Of a stretch of DNA of 64,000 bases, positions 26,829 through 35,980 are shown piece by piece; the first letter of the stretch is position 1; the number at the start of each line of letters is the position of its first letter. This stretch comes from Paracoccus spongiarum (GTDB taxonomy: Bacteria > Pseudomonadota > Alphaproteobacteria > Rhodobacterales > Rhodobacteraceae). Location of the stretch: assembly GCF_030732095.1 (NCBI RefSeq), contig NZ_JAVAMQ010000002.1:248001-312000 (forward strand), read 5' to 3'. The notes beneath the pieces are model-generated. The model searched no databases, was not told where the DNA came from, and saw only the letters and a program-made list of their open reading frames with translations. The translations under genes were made by a program, and so were the position numbers.

Positions 26829-29015
26829 ATGACCGATTTCACGATGGACAAGGGCGCCGACGGCGTCGCGGTGATCACCTGGGACGTGCCGGGCAAGTCG
26901 ATGAACGTGCTGTCGATGGATGGCGCGACTGCGCTGGACGGGCTGATCGACGACGCGCTGGCAGACGAGGCCGTGAAGGGCGTTGTCATCACCTCGGGCA
27001 AGAAGGACTTTGCCGGCGGGATGGATCTGAACGTCATCGCGGGAATGAAGGACCGCGGCGGGGCGCAGGGGGTCTTTGACGGCGTGATGACGCTGCACCA
27101 CCTGCTGCGCAAGATCGAACTGGCCGGGATGGACCCCAAGACCAAGAAGGGCGGCAAGCCGATCGCCGCAGCGCTTCCCGGCACCGCGCTTGGCATCGGG
27201 CTGGAACTGCCTCTGGCCACGCACCGGATCTTTGCCGCCGACAATCCGAAGGCCAAGATCGGCCTGCCCGAGATCATGGTCGGCATCTTTCCGGGCGCGG
27301 GCGGCACCACCCGCCTGACCCGCAAGCTGGGCGCGATGATGGCCGCGCCCTTCCTGCTGGAAGGCAAGCTGTCCGACCCGAGGAAGGCCAGGGCGGCCGG
27401 GCTGATCGACGAGGTGGTCGAAGACCCGCTGGCCGCCGCGCGCGACTGGGTGCTGGCTGCAAAGGATGCCGACATCGTCAAGCCCTGGGACGCCAAGGGC
27501 TACAAGATGCCGGGCGGAGAGCCGTTCCACCCGGCGGGCTTCATGACCTTCGTGGGCGCCTCGGCGATGGTGCATGGCAAGACCATGGGGGTCTATCCCG
27601 CCGCCCGGGCGCTGCTGTCGGCGGTCTATGAGGGCGCCATGGTGCCCTTTGACCAGGCCCTGAAGATCGAGGCGCGCTGGTTCACCAATGTCCTGATGAA
27701 CCCCAGCAGCAGCGCGATGATCCGCAGCCTGTTCATCAACAAGGAGGCGCTGGAGAAGGGCGCCAACCGCCCCGAGGTCGCGGACCAGACCGTGCGGAAG
27801 GTGGGCATCCTGGGTGCGGGCATGATGGGCGCGGGCATTGCCCATGTCAGCGCCATGGCCGGGATCGACGTCGTCCTGATCGACGCCGCACAGGACGCCG
27901 CCGACCGTGGCAAGGCCCATTCCGCGGGCCTGCTGGACAAGGCGATCGGCCGCAAGAAGGCGACCGAGGAGAAGAAGGCCGAGGTGCTGGGCCGGATCAC
28001 CGCCACCACCGATTATGCCGCGCTGGCCGGCTGCGACCTGATCGTGGAAGCCGTGTTCGAGGACCCGGCCGTGAAGGCCGAGGTCACCCGGAAGGCCGAG
28101 GCGGTGATCCCCGGCGACGCCATTTTCGCGACCAACACCTCGACCCTGCCGATCGGTGATCTGGCGAAGGCCAGCGCGCGGCCCGAACAGTTCATCGGCA
28201 TCCACTTCTTCAGCCCGGTCGACAAGATGCTGCTGGTCGAGATCATCAAGGGCCGCCAGACCGGCCCCCGCGCCGTCGCCAAGGCGCTGGATTTCGTGCG
28301 CCAGATCCGCAAGACGCCGATCGTCGTGAATGATGCGCGGTTCTTCTATGCCAACCGCTGCATCATCCCCTATATCAACGAAGGCATCCGCATGGTCGGC
28401 GAAGGCGTGAACCCGACCCTGATCGAGAATGCCGCCAAGCTGATGGGCATGCCGCTGGGTCCGCTGCAACTGGTCGATGAAACCTCGATCGATCTGGGCG
28501 TCAAGATCGCCAGGGCAACCCGCGCGGCGATGGGCGAGGCCTATCCCGACGGCGCCGTGGACGCGGTGATCTTCTGGATGGCCGATCAGAACCGCCTAGG
28601 CCGCAAGACGAACGCCGGGTTCTATACCTATGACGCGGCGGGCAAGCGGCAGGCATTGTGGGACGGTCTCGACGCCCAATATCCGCAGGCCGACGACCAG
28701 CCCGAACTTTCCGAGGTGCAGCACCGGCTGATGTTCGCCCAGACCCTCGAGGCGGTTCGGGCGCTGGAGCAGGGCGTGCTGGAAGACATCCGCGAAGGCG
28801 ATGTCGGGGCGATCCTCGGCTGGGGCTTCGCGCCCTGGTCCGGCGGGCCCTTCGGCTGGCTCGACATGCTGGGCGCGGCCCGAGCGGTCGAGATCTGTGA
28901 CCACCTCTCAGCACGTCACGGCGACAGGTTCGCCGCCCCTGCCCTGCTGCGCGAGATGGCTGCCAGCGGCGACAGCTTCTATGGACGCCTCGCCGCCCGG
29001 CCACGCGCCGCCTGA
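26829..29015 (+). CDS. fadJ: 3-hydroxyacyl-CoA dehydrogenase/enoyl-CoA hydratase (FadJ/FadB)
   Basis: This 728-residue two-domain enzyme hydrates enoyl-CoA and oxidises the 3-hydroxyacyl-CoA. The N-terminal crotonase domain (1-300) has GLPEIMVGIFPGAGGT with the catalytic Glu. The NAD domain begins VGILGAGMMGAGIAHVSAM and has FFSPVDKMLLVEI. ATG at 26829, after GAGGAG, is the true start; the longer frame overlaps the thiolase. It ends the fad operon. Confidence 0.93.
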   Translation: MTDFTMDKGADGVAVITWDVPGKSMNVLSMDGATALDGLIDDALADEAVKGVVITSGKKDFAGGMDLNVIAGMKDRGGAQGVFDGVMTLHHLLRKIELAGMDPKTKKGGKPIAAALPGTALGIGLELPLATHRIFAADNPKAKIGLPEIMVGIFPGAGGTTRLTRKLGAMMAAPFLLEGKLSDPRKARAAGLIDEVVEDPLAAARDWVLAAKDADIVKPWDAKGYKMPGGEPFHPAGFMTFVGASAMVHGKTMGVYPAARALLSAVYEGAMVPFDQALKIEARWFTNVLMNPSSSAMIRSLFINKEALEKGANRPEVADQTVRKVGILGAGMMGAGIAHVSAMAGIDVVLIDAAQDAADRGKAHSAGLLDKAIGRKKATEEKKAEVLGRITATTDYAALAGCDLIVEAVFEDPAVKAEVTRKAEAVIPGDAIFATNTSTLPIGDLAKASARPEQFIGIHFFSPVDKMLLVEIIKGRQTGPRAVAKALDFVRQIRKTPIVVNDARFFYANRCIIPYINEGIRMVGEGVNPTLIENAAKLMGMPLGPLQLVDETSIDLGVKIARATRAAMGEAYPDGAVDAVIFWMADQNRLGRKTNAGFYTYDAAGKRQALWDGLDAQYPQADDQPELSEVQHRLMFAQTLEAVRALEQGVLEDIREGDVGAILGWGFAPWSGGPFGWLDMLGAARAVEICDHLSARHGDRFAAPALLREMAASGDSFYGRLAARPRAA

Positions 29016-29169
29016 ACCGCCCCCGGCACGAAGACGTCCCTTGCGATCCTGCACGGGGGCGAAACTTTCGCCCCCTGCTGCCGTTGAACCAGGCCGAAAT
29101 CGGCATATGCTGCGCTGCGACAGGTCGCCGCGGCGGCCGTTCTGGCTGGACGGGACAAGGACGATTCTG

Positions 29170-30348
29170 ATGACCGACGACACGCGCCGCCGCGCCGAGG
29201 CCGCCCGGAACGACATCGAGCAGGTGACCTCGGTCGTGCTGCCCGAACCGGCGGACGGCCCGGCCGCGCTGGATCAGGCCGATCCGGCAACCAGCGAGGA
29301 GATCCGCCGCCGCATGGACGAGATCGACCTGGCCGACAGCGGCTCGATCATGCGCTTTGGCACCCGCGCGCAATCCGAATTGCAGCAGATCAGCCAGAAG
29401 ATGCTGGCCGATGTGAAGAACAAGGATGTCGGCCCGGCCGGCGACAGCCTGCGCCGCATCGTCACCACGATCCGCGGCTTTTCCAGCGCCGAACTGGACA
29501 TGCGCCGCGAGCGCAGCTGGTGGGAGCGGCTTCTGGGACGTTCGGCCCCGTTCGCGAAGTTCGTCGCGAATTACGAGAAGGTCCAGACCCAGATCGACCG
29601 CGTGACCTCGGATCTGGAAGGGCATGAACAGCGGCTTCTGAAGGATATCAAGGCGCTGGACCTTCTGTATGAGCGCACGCTGGCCTTCTATGACGAACTG
29701 GCGCTGTATATCGCGGCGGGCGATGCCAAGCTGGCGCAGCTTGACGGCGAGGTGCTGCCCGCGCGGCAGGCCGCCATCGAGGCGGCGGCCGAGCCCGATC
29801 AGGTGATGCAGGCGCAGGAGCTGCGCGACCTGCGCGCCGCCCGCGACGATCTGGAACGGCGCGTCCACGACCTGCGCCTGACCCGGCAGGTCACGATGCA
29901 GTCGCTGCCCTCCATCCGGCTGGTGCAGGAAAACGACAAGTCTCTGGTGACGCGGATCAATTCGACGCTGGTGAACACCGTGCCGCTGTGGGAGACGCAG
30001 CTTGCGCAGGCCGTGACGATCCAGCGCGGCGCCGAGGCCGCACGCGCGGTGAAGGAGGCCAACGACCTGACCAACGAATTGCTGACCCGCAACGCCGACA
30101 ACCTGCGGCAGGCCAACGCCCAGATCCGCACCCAGACCGAACGGGGCGTCTTCGACATCGACGCGGTCAGGACCGCGAATGCCCAGCTGATCGCGACCAT
30201 CGAGGATAGCCTGCGCATCGCCGACGAGGGCCGCGCCCGCCGCGCCGCCGCCGAGGACGAGTTGAACCGCATGGAGACCGGCCTGCGCCAGGCGCTGGCC
30301 TCGGCGGGGGCGCGCGGCGCAATCTCGGGCGGGGACGACCGGCGATGA
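29170..30348 (+). CDS. Toxic anion resistance protein TelA/KlaA family
   Basis: This 392-residue cytosolic protein is mainly helical and coiled-coil, with the family blocks RRIVTTIRGF, WWERLLGRSAPFAKF and NSTLVNTVPLWETQLAQA. TelA/KlaA proteins were named for tellurite resistance, but their chemistry is not known and they often associate with membrane-stress genes. It overlaps the DUF2927 lipoprotein gene by 4 bp, so the two are likely one functional unit. Confidence 0.88.
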   Translation: MTDDTRRRAEAARNDIEQVTSVVLPEPADGPAALDQADPATSEEIRRRMDEIDLADSGSIMRFGTRAQSELQQISQKMLADVKNKDVGPAGDSLRRIVTTIRGFSSAELDMRRERSWWERLLGRSAPFAKFVANYEKVQTQIDRVTSDLEGHEQRLLKDIKALDLLYERTLAFYDELALYIAAGDAKLAQLDGEVLPARQAAIEAAAEPDQVMQAQELRDLRAARDDLERRVHDLRLTRQVTMQSLPSIRLVQENDKSLVTRINSTLVNTVPLWETQLAQAVTIQRGAEAARAVKEANDLTNELLTRNADNLRQANAQIRTQTERGVFDIDAVRTANAQLIATIEDSLRIADEGRARRAAAEDELNRMETGLRQALASAGARGAISGGDDRR

Positions 30349-31364
30349 GGGCCGCGGCGCTGCGCCCGGCGCTGCTGGGTCTGATCGTGCTGCTGGCGGC
30401 CTGCGCCGACCGGCCCGCGATCGAGGCCGTGCCGCCGCCCATGCGTCCGACCCCCGCCGTCGCACCCCCCGCGGGCCCGACGCAGGAAGAGTTGCGCCGC
30501 GCCCGGGCCTCGCGCAATCGCATCACCAACGCTGCCGCCGCCGATGCCCAGTCCAGCGGGCTTGGCCCCGACGCGGCGCAAAGCGCCCATTACCGCGCGG
30601 TCGAGCGCGGGTTGCTGGCGCAAGGAAGGCTGCGGCGCGACCGGGTGCCGCTGGACGCGCCGATCACCGCCGATCGTCTCGCAAGCGACTTCATCCAGAT
30701 CGCGCTGCGCGACGAATACAGCCGCAGCGGCGATCGGCTGCTGCCCGGCGCGCAGGATGCGCCGCTGCGACGCTGGCGCGATCCGGTGCGGTTTCAACTG
30801 GAATTCGGGCAATCCTCGGACACCGCCCTGCAGCGCATCTATCGCGGCGAGATCGCGGCCTTCGCGGCACGGTTGCAGCGGGTCACCGGCCACCCCGTCG
30901 GGCTGACCGGCAACGGCGGCAATTTCCTGGTGCTGATCCTGTCCGACAGCGAACGCAAATCCATCGGTCAGCGGCTGGGCACGCTGATCCCCGACCTTCC
31001 CGCGCAGGATGTTGCGGCGCTGAGCGCGCTGGATCGCGACAACCTGTGCACGGTCTTCGCCTATTCGCGGGGCAGTGGAACCGATTACGTGCGGGCGGTC
31101 GCCCTGCTGCGGGCCGAATTGCCGCCCCTGCTGCGCAGTTCCTGCATCCATGAGGAGCTGGCGCAGGGCATGGGCCTGGCGAATGACAGTCCCACCGCCC
31201 GGCCCTCGATCTTCAACGATGACGAGGAATTCGCGCTGCTGACGCGACACGACGAATTGCTGCTGCAGATCCTGTATGATCCGCGGCTGCGCCCCGGCAT
31301 GACCGAGGCCGAGGCAATCCCGATCGTGCGCGAGATCGCGGCCGAATTGCTGCCCTCGTCGTGA
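30345..31364 (+). CDS. DUF2927 lipoprotein
   Basis: This 339-residue protein has a lipoprotein signal with lipobox LLAAC (Cys about residue 20), then a Pro-rich linker and a DUF2927 domain. That domain shows conserved NLCTVF and the CIHEELAQGMGLANDS metal-protease-like block, in which HEE resembles a zinc-binding HExxx start. It is translationally coupled to telA. It may be an envelope hydrolase; the family is uncharacterised. Confidence 0.85.
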   Translation: MRAAALRPALLGLIVLLAACADRPAIEAVPPPMRPTPAVAPPAGPTQEELRRARASRNRITNAAAADAQSSGLGPDAAQSAHYRAVERGLLAQGRLRRDRVPLDAPITADRLASDFIQIALRDEYSRSGDRLLPGAQDAPLRRWRDPVRFQLEFGQSSDTALQRIYRGEIAAFAARLQRVTGHPVGLTGNGGNFLVLILSDSERKSIGQRLGTLIPDLPAQDVAALSALDRDNLCTVFAYSRGSGTDYVRAVALLRAELPPLLRSSCIHEELAQGMGLANDSPTARPSIFNDDEEFALLTRHDELLLQILYDPRLRPGMTEAEAIPIVREIAAELLPSS

Positions 31365-31499
31365 TCGCGGCACGCCGCGCCGGGGAACCGGGGCGCCGAC
31401 TGCGCTGTTTCGTCCGCATGGTCGGAGCCTGTGCCGCGGACAGCGCCGACGCCGACGCCGACGCCGACGACCCGAGAAACGACAGGACAGGAGATGGCT

Positions 31500-31928
31500 A
31501 TGGACATCCGCTATTTGCACACGATGGTGCGCGTGAAGGATCTGGAACAGAGCATGGCGTTCTTCCGGCTGCTGGGGCTGGAGGAAACCCGGCGCATCGA
31601 CAATGAAAAGGGCCGCTTCAGCCTCGTCTTCATGGCGCCGCCCGGCCAGCCCGAATGCCCGGTCGAGCTGACCTACAACTGGGATGGCGACGACGGCCTG
31701 CCCTCTGACAGCCGCCATTTCGGCCATCTGGCCTATCGCGTCGGCAATATCTACGAGATGTGCCGGCGCCTTCAGGATGCTGGCGTCACCATCAACCGCC
31801 CGCCCCGCGATGGCCACATGGCCTTTGTGCGCAGCCCCGACAACATCTCGATCGAACTGCTGCAACAGGGCGACAGCCTGCCGCCACAGGAACCCTGGGC
31901 CAGCATGGACAATACCGGCCACTGGTAG
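31500..31928 (+). CDS. VOC/glyoxalase family protein
   Basis: This 142-residue protein has the vicinal-oxygen-chelate fold: HTMVRVKDLEQSMAFFRLLGL opens the first module, and HFGHLAYRVGNI and PDNISIELLQQGD provide metal-ligand His and Glu. It most resembles lactoylglutathione lyase (GloA). The second of two in-frame ATGs (31500) is used, 6 bases from AGGAG. Upstream is a short GCCGAC tandem repeat (31444-31470). Confidence 0.82.
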   Translation: MDIRYLHTMVRVKDLEQSMAFFRLLGLEETRRIDNEKGRFSLVFMAPPGQPECPVELTYNWDGDDGLPSDSRHFGHLAYRVGNIYEMCRRLQDAGVTINRPPRDGHMAFVRSPDNISIELLQQGDSLPPQEPWASMDNTGHW

Positions 31929-32030
31929 CACCGGCCCGGCGCGCGGCGCTGACGCCAGACGCGCCGGCATCGCCCCCGTTCGGCATCCGGGGTGGCGGTC
32001 GTTTGCCGCAGCCCCGTTGCGCAGCCGGGA

Positions 32031-32555
32031 TCAATAGATGTAGCGGATCTGTTCGGTCCAGAAGCGTTCGATGCGGCGGCTTTGCAGGTTCACCTGGTCG
32101 AGGGGCGGATCGTCCAGCACGCCCGACATCGCCAGCCCCGCCGCGTGGCGCAGGAACAGATTGTGGACCAGAACGCGCACCGCCAGCCCCTCATCGGTCA
32201 GCCTGACGCGGACGGAACGGCGATCCATGTCGCAGCGTTCGTGATGGACATAGCCCATCGTCACCAGCTTCTTCAGGTTGTAGCTGACATTCGAGCCCTG
32301 ATACATGCCGCGTGACCGCAACTCTCCCGCCGTCACCTCGGATTCGCCGAGGTTGTAGAGGATCAGCGCCTGCACGGGCGTCAGATCGTTGCGGCCCAGG
32401 CGTTCGAATTCGTCCTTTACCAGATCCAGCATCAGCCGATGCATCCGTTCCAGCAGTTGCAGCGATTCAAGATAGGCTTCAGCGGTCACCGCGGCCTCTT
32501 CGGTTGAGGGCGCGTCGTAACCGTGTCGTTCGAACTGGGGCATTTGACTCAACAT
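32031..32555 (-). CDS. MarR-type winged-helix regulator (LdtR-like)
   Basis: This 174-residue protein has a winged-helix core with LTPVQALILYNLGESEVTAGEL and the recognition segment GMYQGSNVSYNLKKLVTMGYV, then a D-x-R-S wing. It resembles LdtR, an alphaproteobacterial regulator of peptidoglycan cross-linking and osmotic tolerance. ATG 32555 is used; a GTG one codon earlier is possible. It is monocistronic, with a 150-bp gap to sdhE. Confidence 0.75.
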   Translation of the reverse strand: MLSQMPQFERHGYDAPSTEEAAVTAEAYLESLQLLERMHRLMLDLVKDEFERLGRNDLTPVQALILYNLGESEVTAGELRSRGMYQGSNVSYNLKKLVTMGYVHHERCDMDRRSVRVRLTDEGLAVRVLVHNLFLRHAAGLAMSGVLDDPPLDQVNLQSRRIERFWTEQIRYIY

Positions 32556-32705
32556 CACGAATTTCTGTCCTGTCAGGGTCGGCTCACGGACGACTATGGG
32601 ACAAAAACACAAATCTTCAGTTAATTGCCGTCGAAAGCTGCAGTCCGGATAAGGCCCGCGGCCCGGGCAACCCTGCGTCACCTTGCCGGAACTGCGTCAA
32701 ATTGT

Positions 32706-33002
32706 TCACATCGGGCCTGGTTGGCGCGCTGTCGCATGGGCGGCGATTCGGTCGAGGATCGCGGCCAGCGCCGCGGGTCCGGTCGCGGTATCGTCGCTCT
32801 GCGTCACCCGCCGCGTGACCCACAGATAGAGATCCTGATCGTTTTCCGCCAGAAGCGCCTCGTAGGCGGCGATCGCCCGGTCGTCCAGCGCGGGCAGGAC
32901 CTCGTCGGCGAAGGGGCCGAGGATCAGGTCCATCTCCTTCATGCCACGGCGCCAGCTGCGCATCCTGAGGCGGCGCAGGCGGGTTTCGGGAGTTTCGGTC
33001 AT
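32706..33002 (-). CDS. sdhE: Succinate dehydrogenase assembly factor SdhE
   Basis: This 98-residue protein matches SdhE/Sdh5, which promotes covalent FAD attachment to SdhA. The conserved signature appears as WRRGMKEMD (RGxxE), followed by FADEVLPALDD and DLYLWVTRR. The ATG at 33002 is one base after the stop of the XRE gene; an ATG at 33011 would add three residues and overlap that gene. Confidence 0.88.
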   Translation of the reverse strand: MTETPETRLRRLRMRSWRRGMKEMDLILGPFADEVLPALDDRAIAAYEALLAENDQDLYLWVTRRVTQSDDTATGPAALAAILDRIAAHATARQPGPM

Positions 33003-33003
33003 T

Positions 33004-33357
33004 TCAGCCATCGGCAAGCAGCTCTTCGATCCGGTCCACACGCTGCGCGGCCTCGTCCAGCAGGCGGCGCAGCTGGCGCAACTCGCTGCGCACACCCGGC
33101 GACGGACCGTCGCCCTGCTGCGGACCCTCGCCCTCGCCGGTCAGCAGCCAGACCAGCGATACCCCCAGCATCCCCGACATGCGCCCCAGAAACACCGCGC
33201 GCGGTTCGGCCTGATCGGCCTCCCACCCCGACAGCGTGTCGGCGCGCACCCCCAGCCGTGCCGCCAGATCGTCAAGCGTCAGCCCCGCCGACTCGCGCGC
33301 GGCGGTCAGCCGGTCGCCCAGGGTCGCCTCGTCCTCTCCATAGCCATGCCGATCCAT
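33004..33357 (-). CDS. XRE-family DNA-binding protein
   Basis: This 117-residue protein has an N-terminal helix-turn-helix (RLTAARESAGLTLDDLAARLGV, then TLSGWE) and a C-terminal helix (RSELRQLRRLLDEAAQRVDRIE) that probably dimerises. GAGGCGGTG before the ATG at 33357 sets the start. It is coupled to sdhE and divergent from the aminotransferase gene. Confidence 0.85.
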   Translation of the reverse strand: MDRHGYGEDEATLGDRLTAARESAGLTLDDLAARLGVRADTLSGWEADQAEPRAVFLGRMSGMLGVSLVWLLTGEGEGPQQGDGPSPGVRSELRQLRRLLDEAAQRVDRIEELLADG

Positions 33358-33374
33358 CACCGCCTCGCTTGTGA

Positions 33375-34634
<1,260 letters not shown>

Positions 34635-34657
34635 GCGGCACCGGATCGTCCGACAGG

Positions 34658-34692
34658 CAACGCGCCCCGGCCGTCACGACCGGGGCGCGTTG
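34658..34692. terminator. 13-bp stem-loop between convergent genes
   Basis: CAACGCGCCCCGG pairs perfectly with CCGGGGCGCGTTG around a 9-base loop. The plus strand lacks a clean U-tract. It lies between the convergent aminotransferase and small membrane protein genes and could end both transcripts. Confidence 0.65.
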
Positions 34693-34718
34693 TCATTCCG
34701 GCCGACGACGCCGGCGCT

Positions 34719-34796
34719 TCAGAAGATCCCCAGCACGTACAGCACGATGATGACCACCACCGGTACGCCAAGGAACCACGCCACCAGACCCTTCAT
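34719..34796 (-). CDS. 25-residue single-span membrane protein
   Basis: An ORF of 26 codons with GGAGG 8 bases before the ATG encodes MKGLVAWFLGVP followed by VVVIIVLYVLGIF. This is one transmembrane helix with a short basic start and almost no tail. Such tiny one-helix proteins occur in proteobacteria, but I cannot name this one. It lies 69 bp upstream of the 3-hydroxybutyrate dehydrogenase stop side, on the same strand, so it is probably the last gene of that unit. Confidence 0.7.
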   Translation of the reverse strand: MKGLVAWFLGVPVVVIIVLYVLGIF

Positions 34797-34865
34797 CCTT
34801 CGCCTCCCGTCACGCAGTTTCAGCCCAACGCGGGCCGGGACCGGCGGTTCCCGCCGGCGCAGGCA

Positions 34866-35648
34866 TCACAGCGCGGTCCAGCCGCCATCGACGCTGATCG
34901 TGGTGCCGGTGATCTGCGCGGCGGCGTCGCTGCACAGGAACACGGCGGTGTCGCCGATCTCCTCGACCGTCGCGAATTCCTTCGAGGGCTGACGCTCCAG
35001 CATGACCTTGCGGATCACGTCGTCGCGACTCATGCCGTATTCCTTCATCGTCTCGGGGATCTGCGCCTCGACCAGGGGGGTCAGGACATACCCCGGGCAG
35101 ATCGCGTTGCAGGTGATCGGTTCCCTGGCGGTTTCCAGCGCCGTAACCTTGCTGAGGCCGACAACCCCATGCTTGGCCGCAACATAGGCGGACTTGAACG
35201 GGCTTGCCGTCAGCCCGTGCGCCGATGCGATGTTGACGATGCGTCCCCAGCCCGCCTTGCGCATCAGCGGAAGGGCGGCGGCGCTGGTGTGGAAGGCCGA
35301 GGACAGGTTGATCGCGATGATCGCGTCCCACCGCTCGACCGGGAAATCGGGGATCGGGGACACGAACTGCACGCCTGCATTGTTCACCAGGATGTCGCAG
35401 CGTTCGGCCCGTGCGATCAGGGCACGACAATCCTCGGCCTTCGACATGTCGGCCTGCACATAGCGGACGGCGACGCCGTGTTCTTCGGCAAGGCCTGCGG
35501 CCAGCGCATGATCCTCGTCGCGGTCGGTAAAGCTGTTCAGCACCAGATCGGCCCCGGCGCGCGCAAGCCGATGCGCCACGCCCAGTCCGATGCCGGAATT
35601 CGACCCCGTCACCACCGCCGTCTTGCCTGTCAGGAACTTCTCGAACAT
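34866..35648 (-). CDS. bdhA: 3-hydroxybutyrate dehydrogenase (SDR)
   Basis: This 260-residue short-chain dehydrogenase has the NAD motif TGSNSGIG (14-21), NNAG, and the triad S142, Y155, K159 (YVAAK). The C-terminal EEIGDTAVFLCSDAAAQITG and the segment after it match D-3-hydroxybutyrate dehydrogenases of PHB turnover. Start at 35648; upstream ATGs lack better signals. A candidate sRNA terminates about 140 bp upstream. Confidence 0.88.
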   Translation of the reverse strand: MFEKFLTGKTAVVTGSNSGIGLGVAHRLARAGADLVLNSFTDRDEDHALAAGLAEEHGVAVRYVQADMSKAEDCRALIARAERCDILVNNAGVQFVSPIPDFPVERWDAIIAINLSSAFHTSAAALPLMRKAGWGRIVNIASAHGLTASPFKSAYVAAKHGVVGLSKVTALETAREPITCNAICPGYVLTPLVEAQIPETMKEYGMSRDDVIRKVMLERQPSKEFATVEEIGDTAVFLCSDAAAQITGTTISVDGGWTAL

Positions 35649-35786
35649 GGGTTTGCCCACTCCATTCATCGCTGTCGGGGGCAGCTTAGCCAGACATGCG
35701 GGCGGGTGCAGCCGCAAAAAGCCCCGTTGACCGGCCCGGGGATGGGAACGGCCCCGGGCGGGCTGTCACCGCGCGCCGGACGGGGC
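35649..35786. other. Spacer upstream of bdhA
   Basis: No gene is seen. An 8-bp stem GCCCGGGG/CCCCGGGC (35733-35758) lies between bdhA and the candidate sRNA terminator. It may belong to the bdhA leader. Confidence 0.5.
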
Positions 35787-35861
35787 AAAAAAAAGCGCCC
35801 GCACAAGGCGGGCGCAAGTCATGAGGCAGGTTTCATACAGGCAAGAAACCTATCGAGCAGT
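35787..35861 (-). ncRNA. Candidate small RNA, about 75 nt
   Basis: The minus strand shows a complete unit with no protein partner. A -35-like TTGGAC (35896-35891) is followed after 17 bases by TATAAA (35873-35868), with a likely start near 35861. The RNA would fold into a first hairpin, AGGTTTC/GAAACCT with a 10-base loop (35851-35828), then a classic terminator: GCGCCCGC/GCGGGCGC (35815-35795) and eight U residues (35794-35787). No minus-strand gene lies upstream for this terminator to serve. Size and shape resemble the suhB/MmgR (alpha-r8) family linked to PHB control, and bdhA is adjacent, but I cannot confirm family membership. Confidence 0.6.
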
Positions 35862-35867
35862 GGGTTA

Positions 35868-35896
35868 TTTATACGCGACTCGCCGCCCGAGTCCAA
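35868..35896 (-). promoter_or_regulatory. Promoter of the candidate sRNA
   Basis: TTGGAC and TATAAA are separated by exactly 17 bases, and the -10 box matches consensus at 5 of 6 positions. The next element downstream is the hairpin pair of the sRNA. Confidence 0.55.
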
Positions 35897-35980
35897 CAGG
35901 GAAGTTGGCCGCGCCATTGACGCCCCCCCGGCGAGCCTGTTGAAATCTCCGGCAAACAAAGAATGACGAGGCAGGCGGCG

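Noticed and set aside
35819..35920. Short ORF (about 33 codons, MARPTSLL start) across the sRNA region
   Set aside because: The promoter boxes lie inside it and the hairpins explain its 3' part better; no good ribosome site apart from a G-run.
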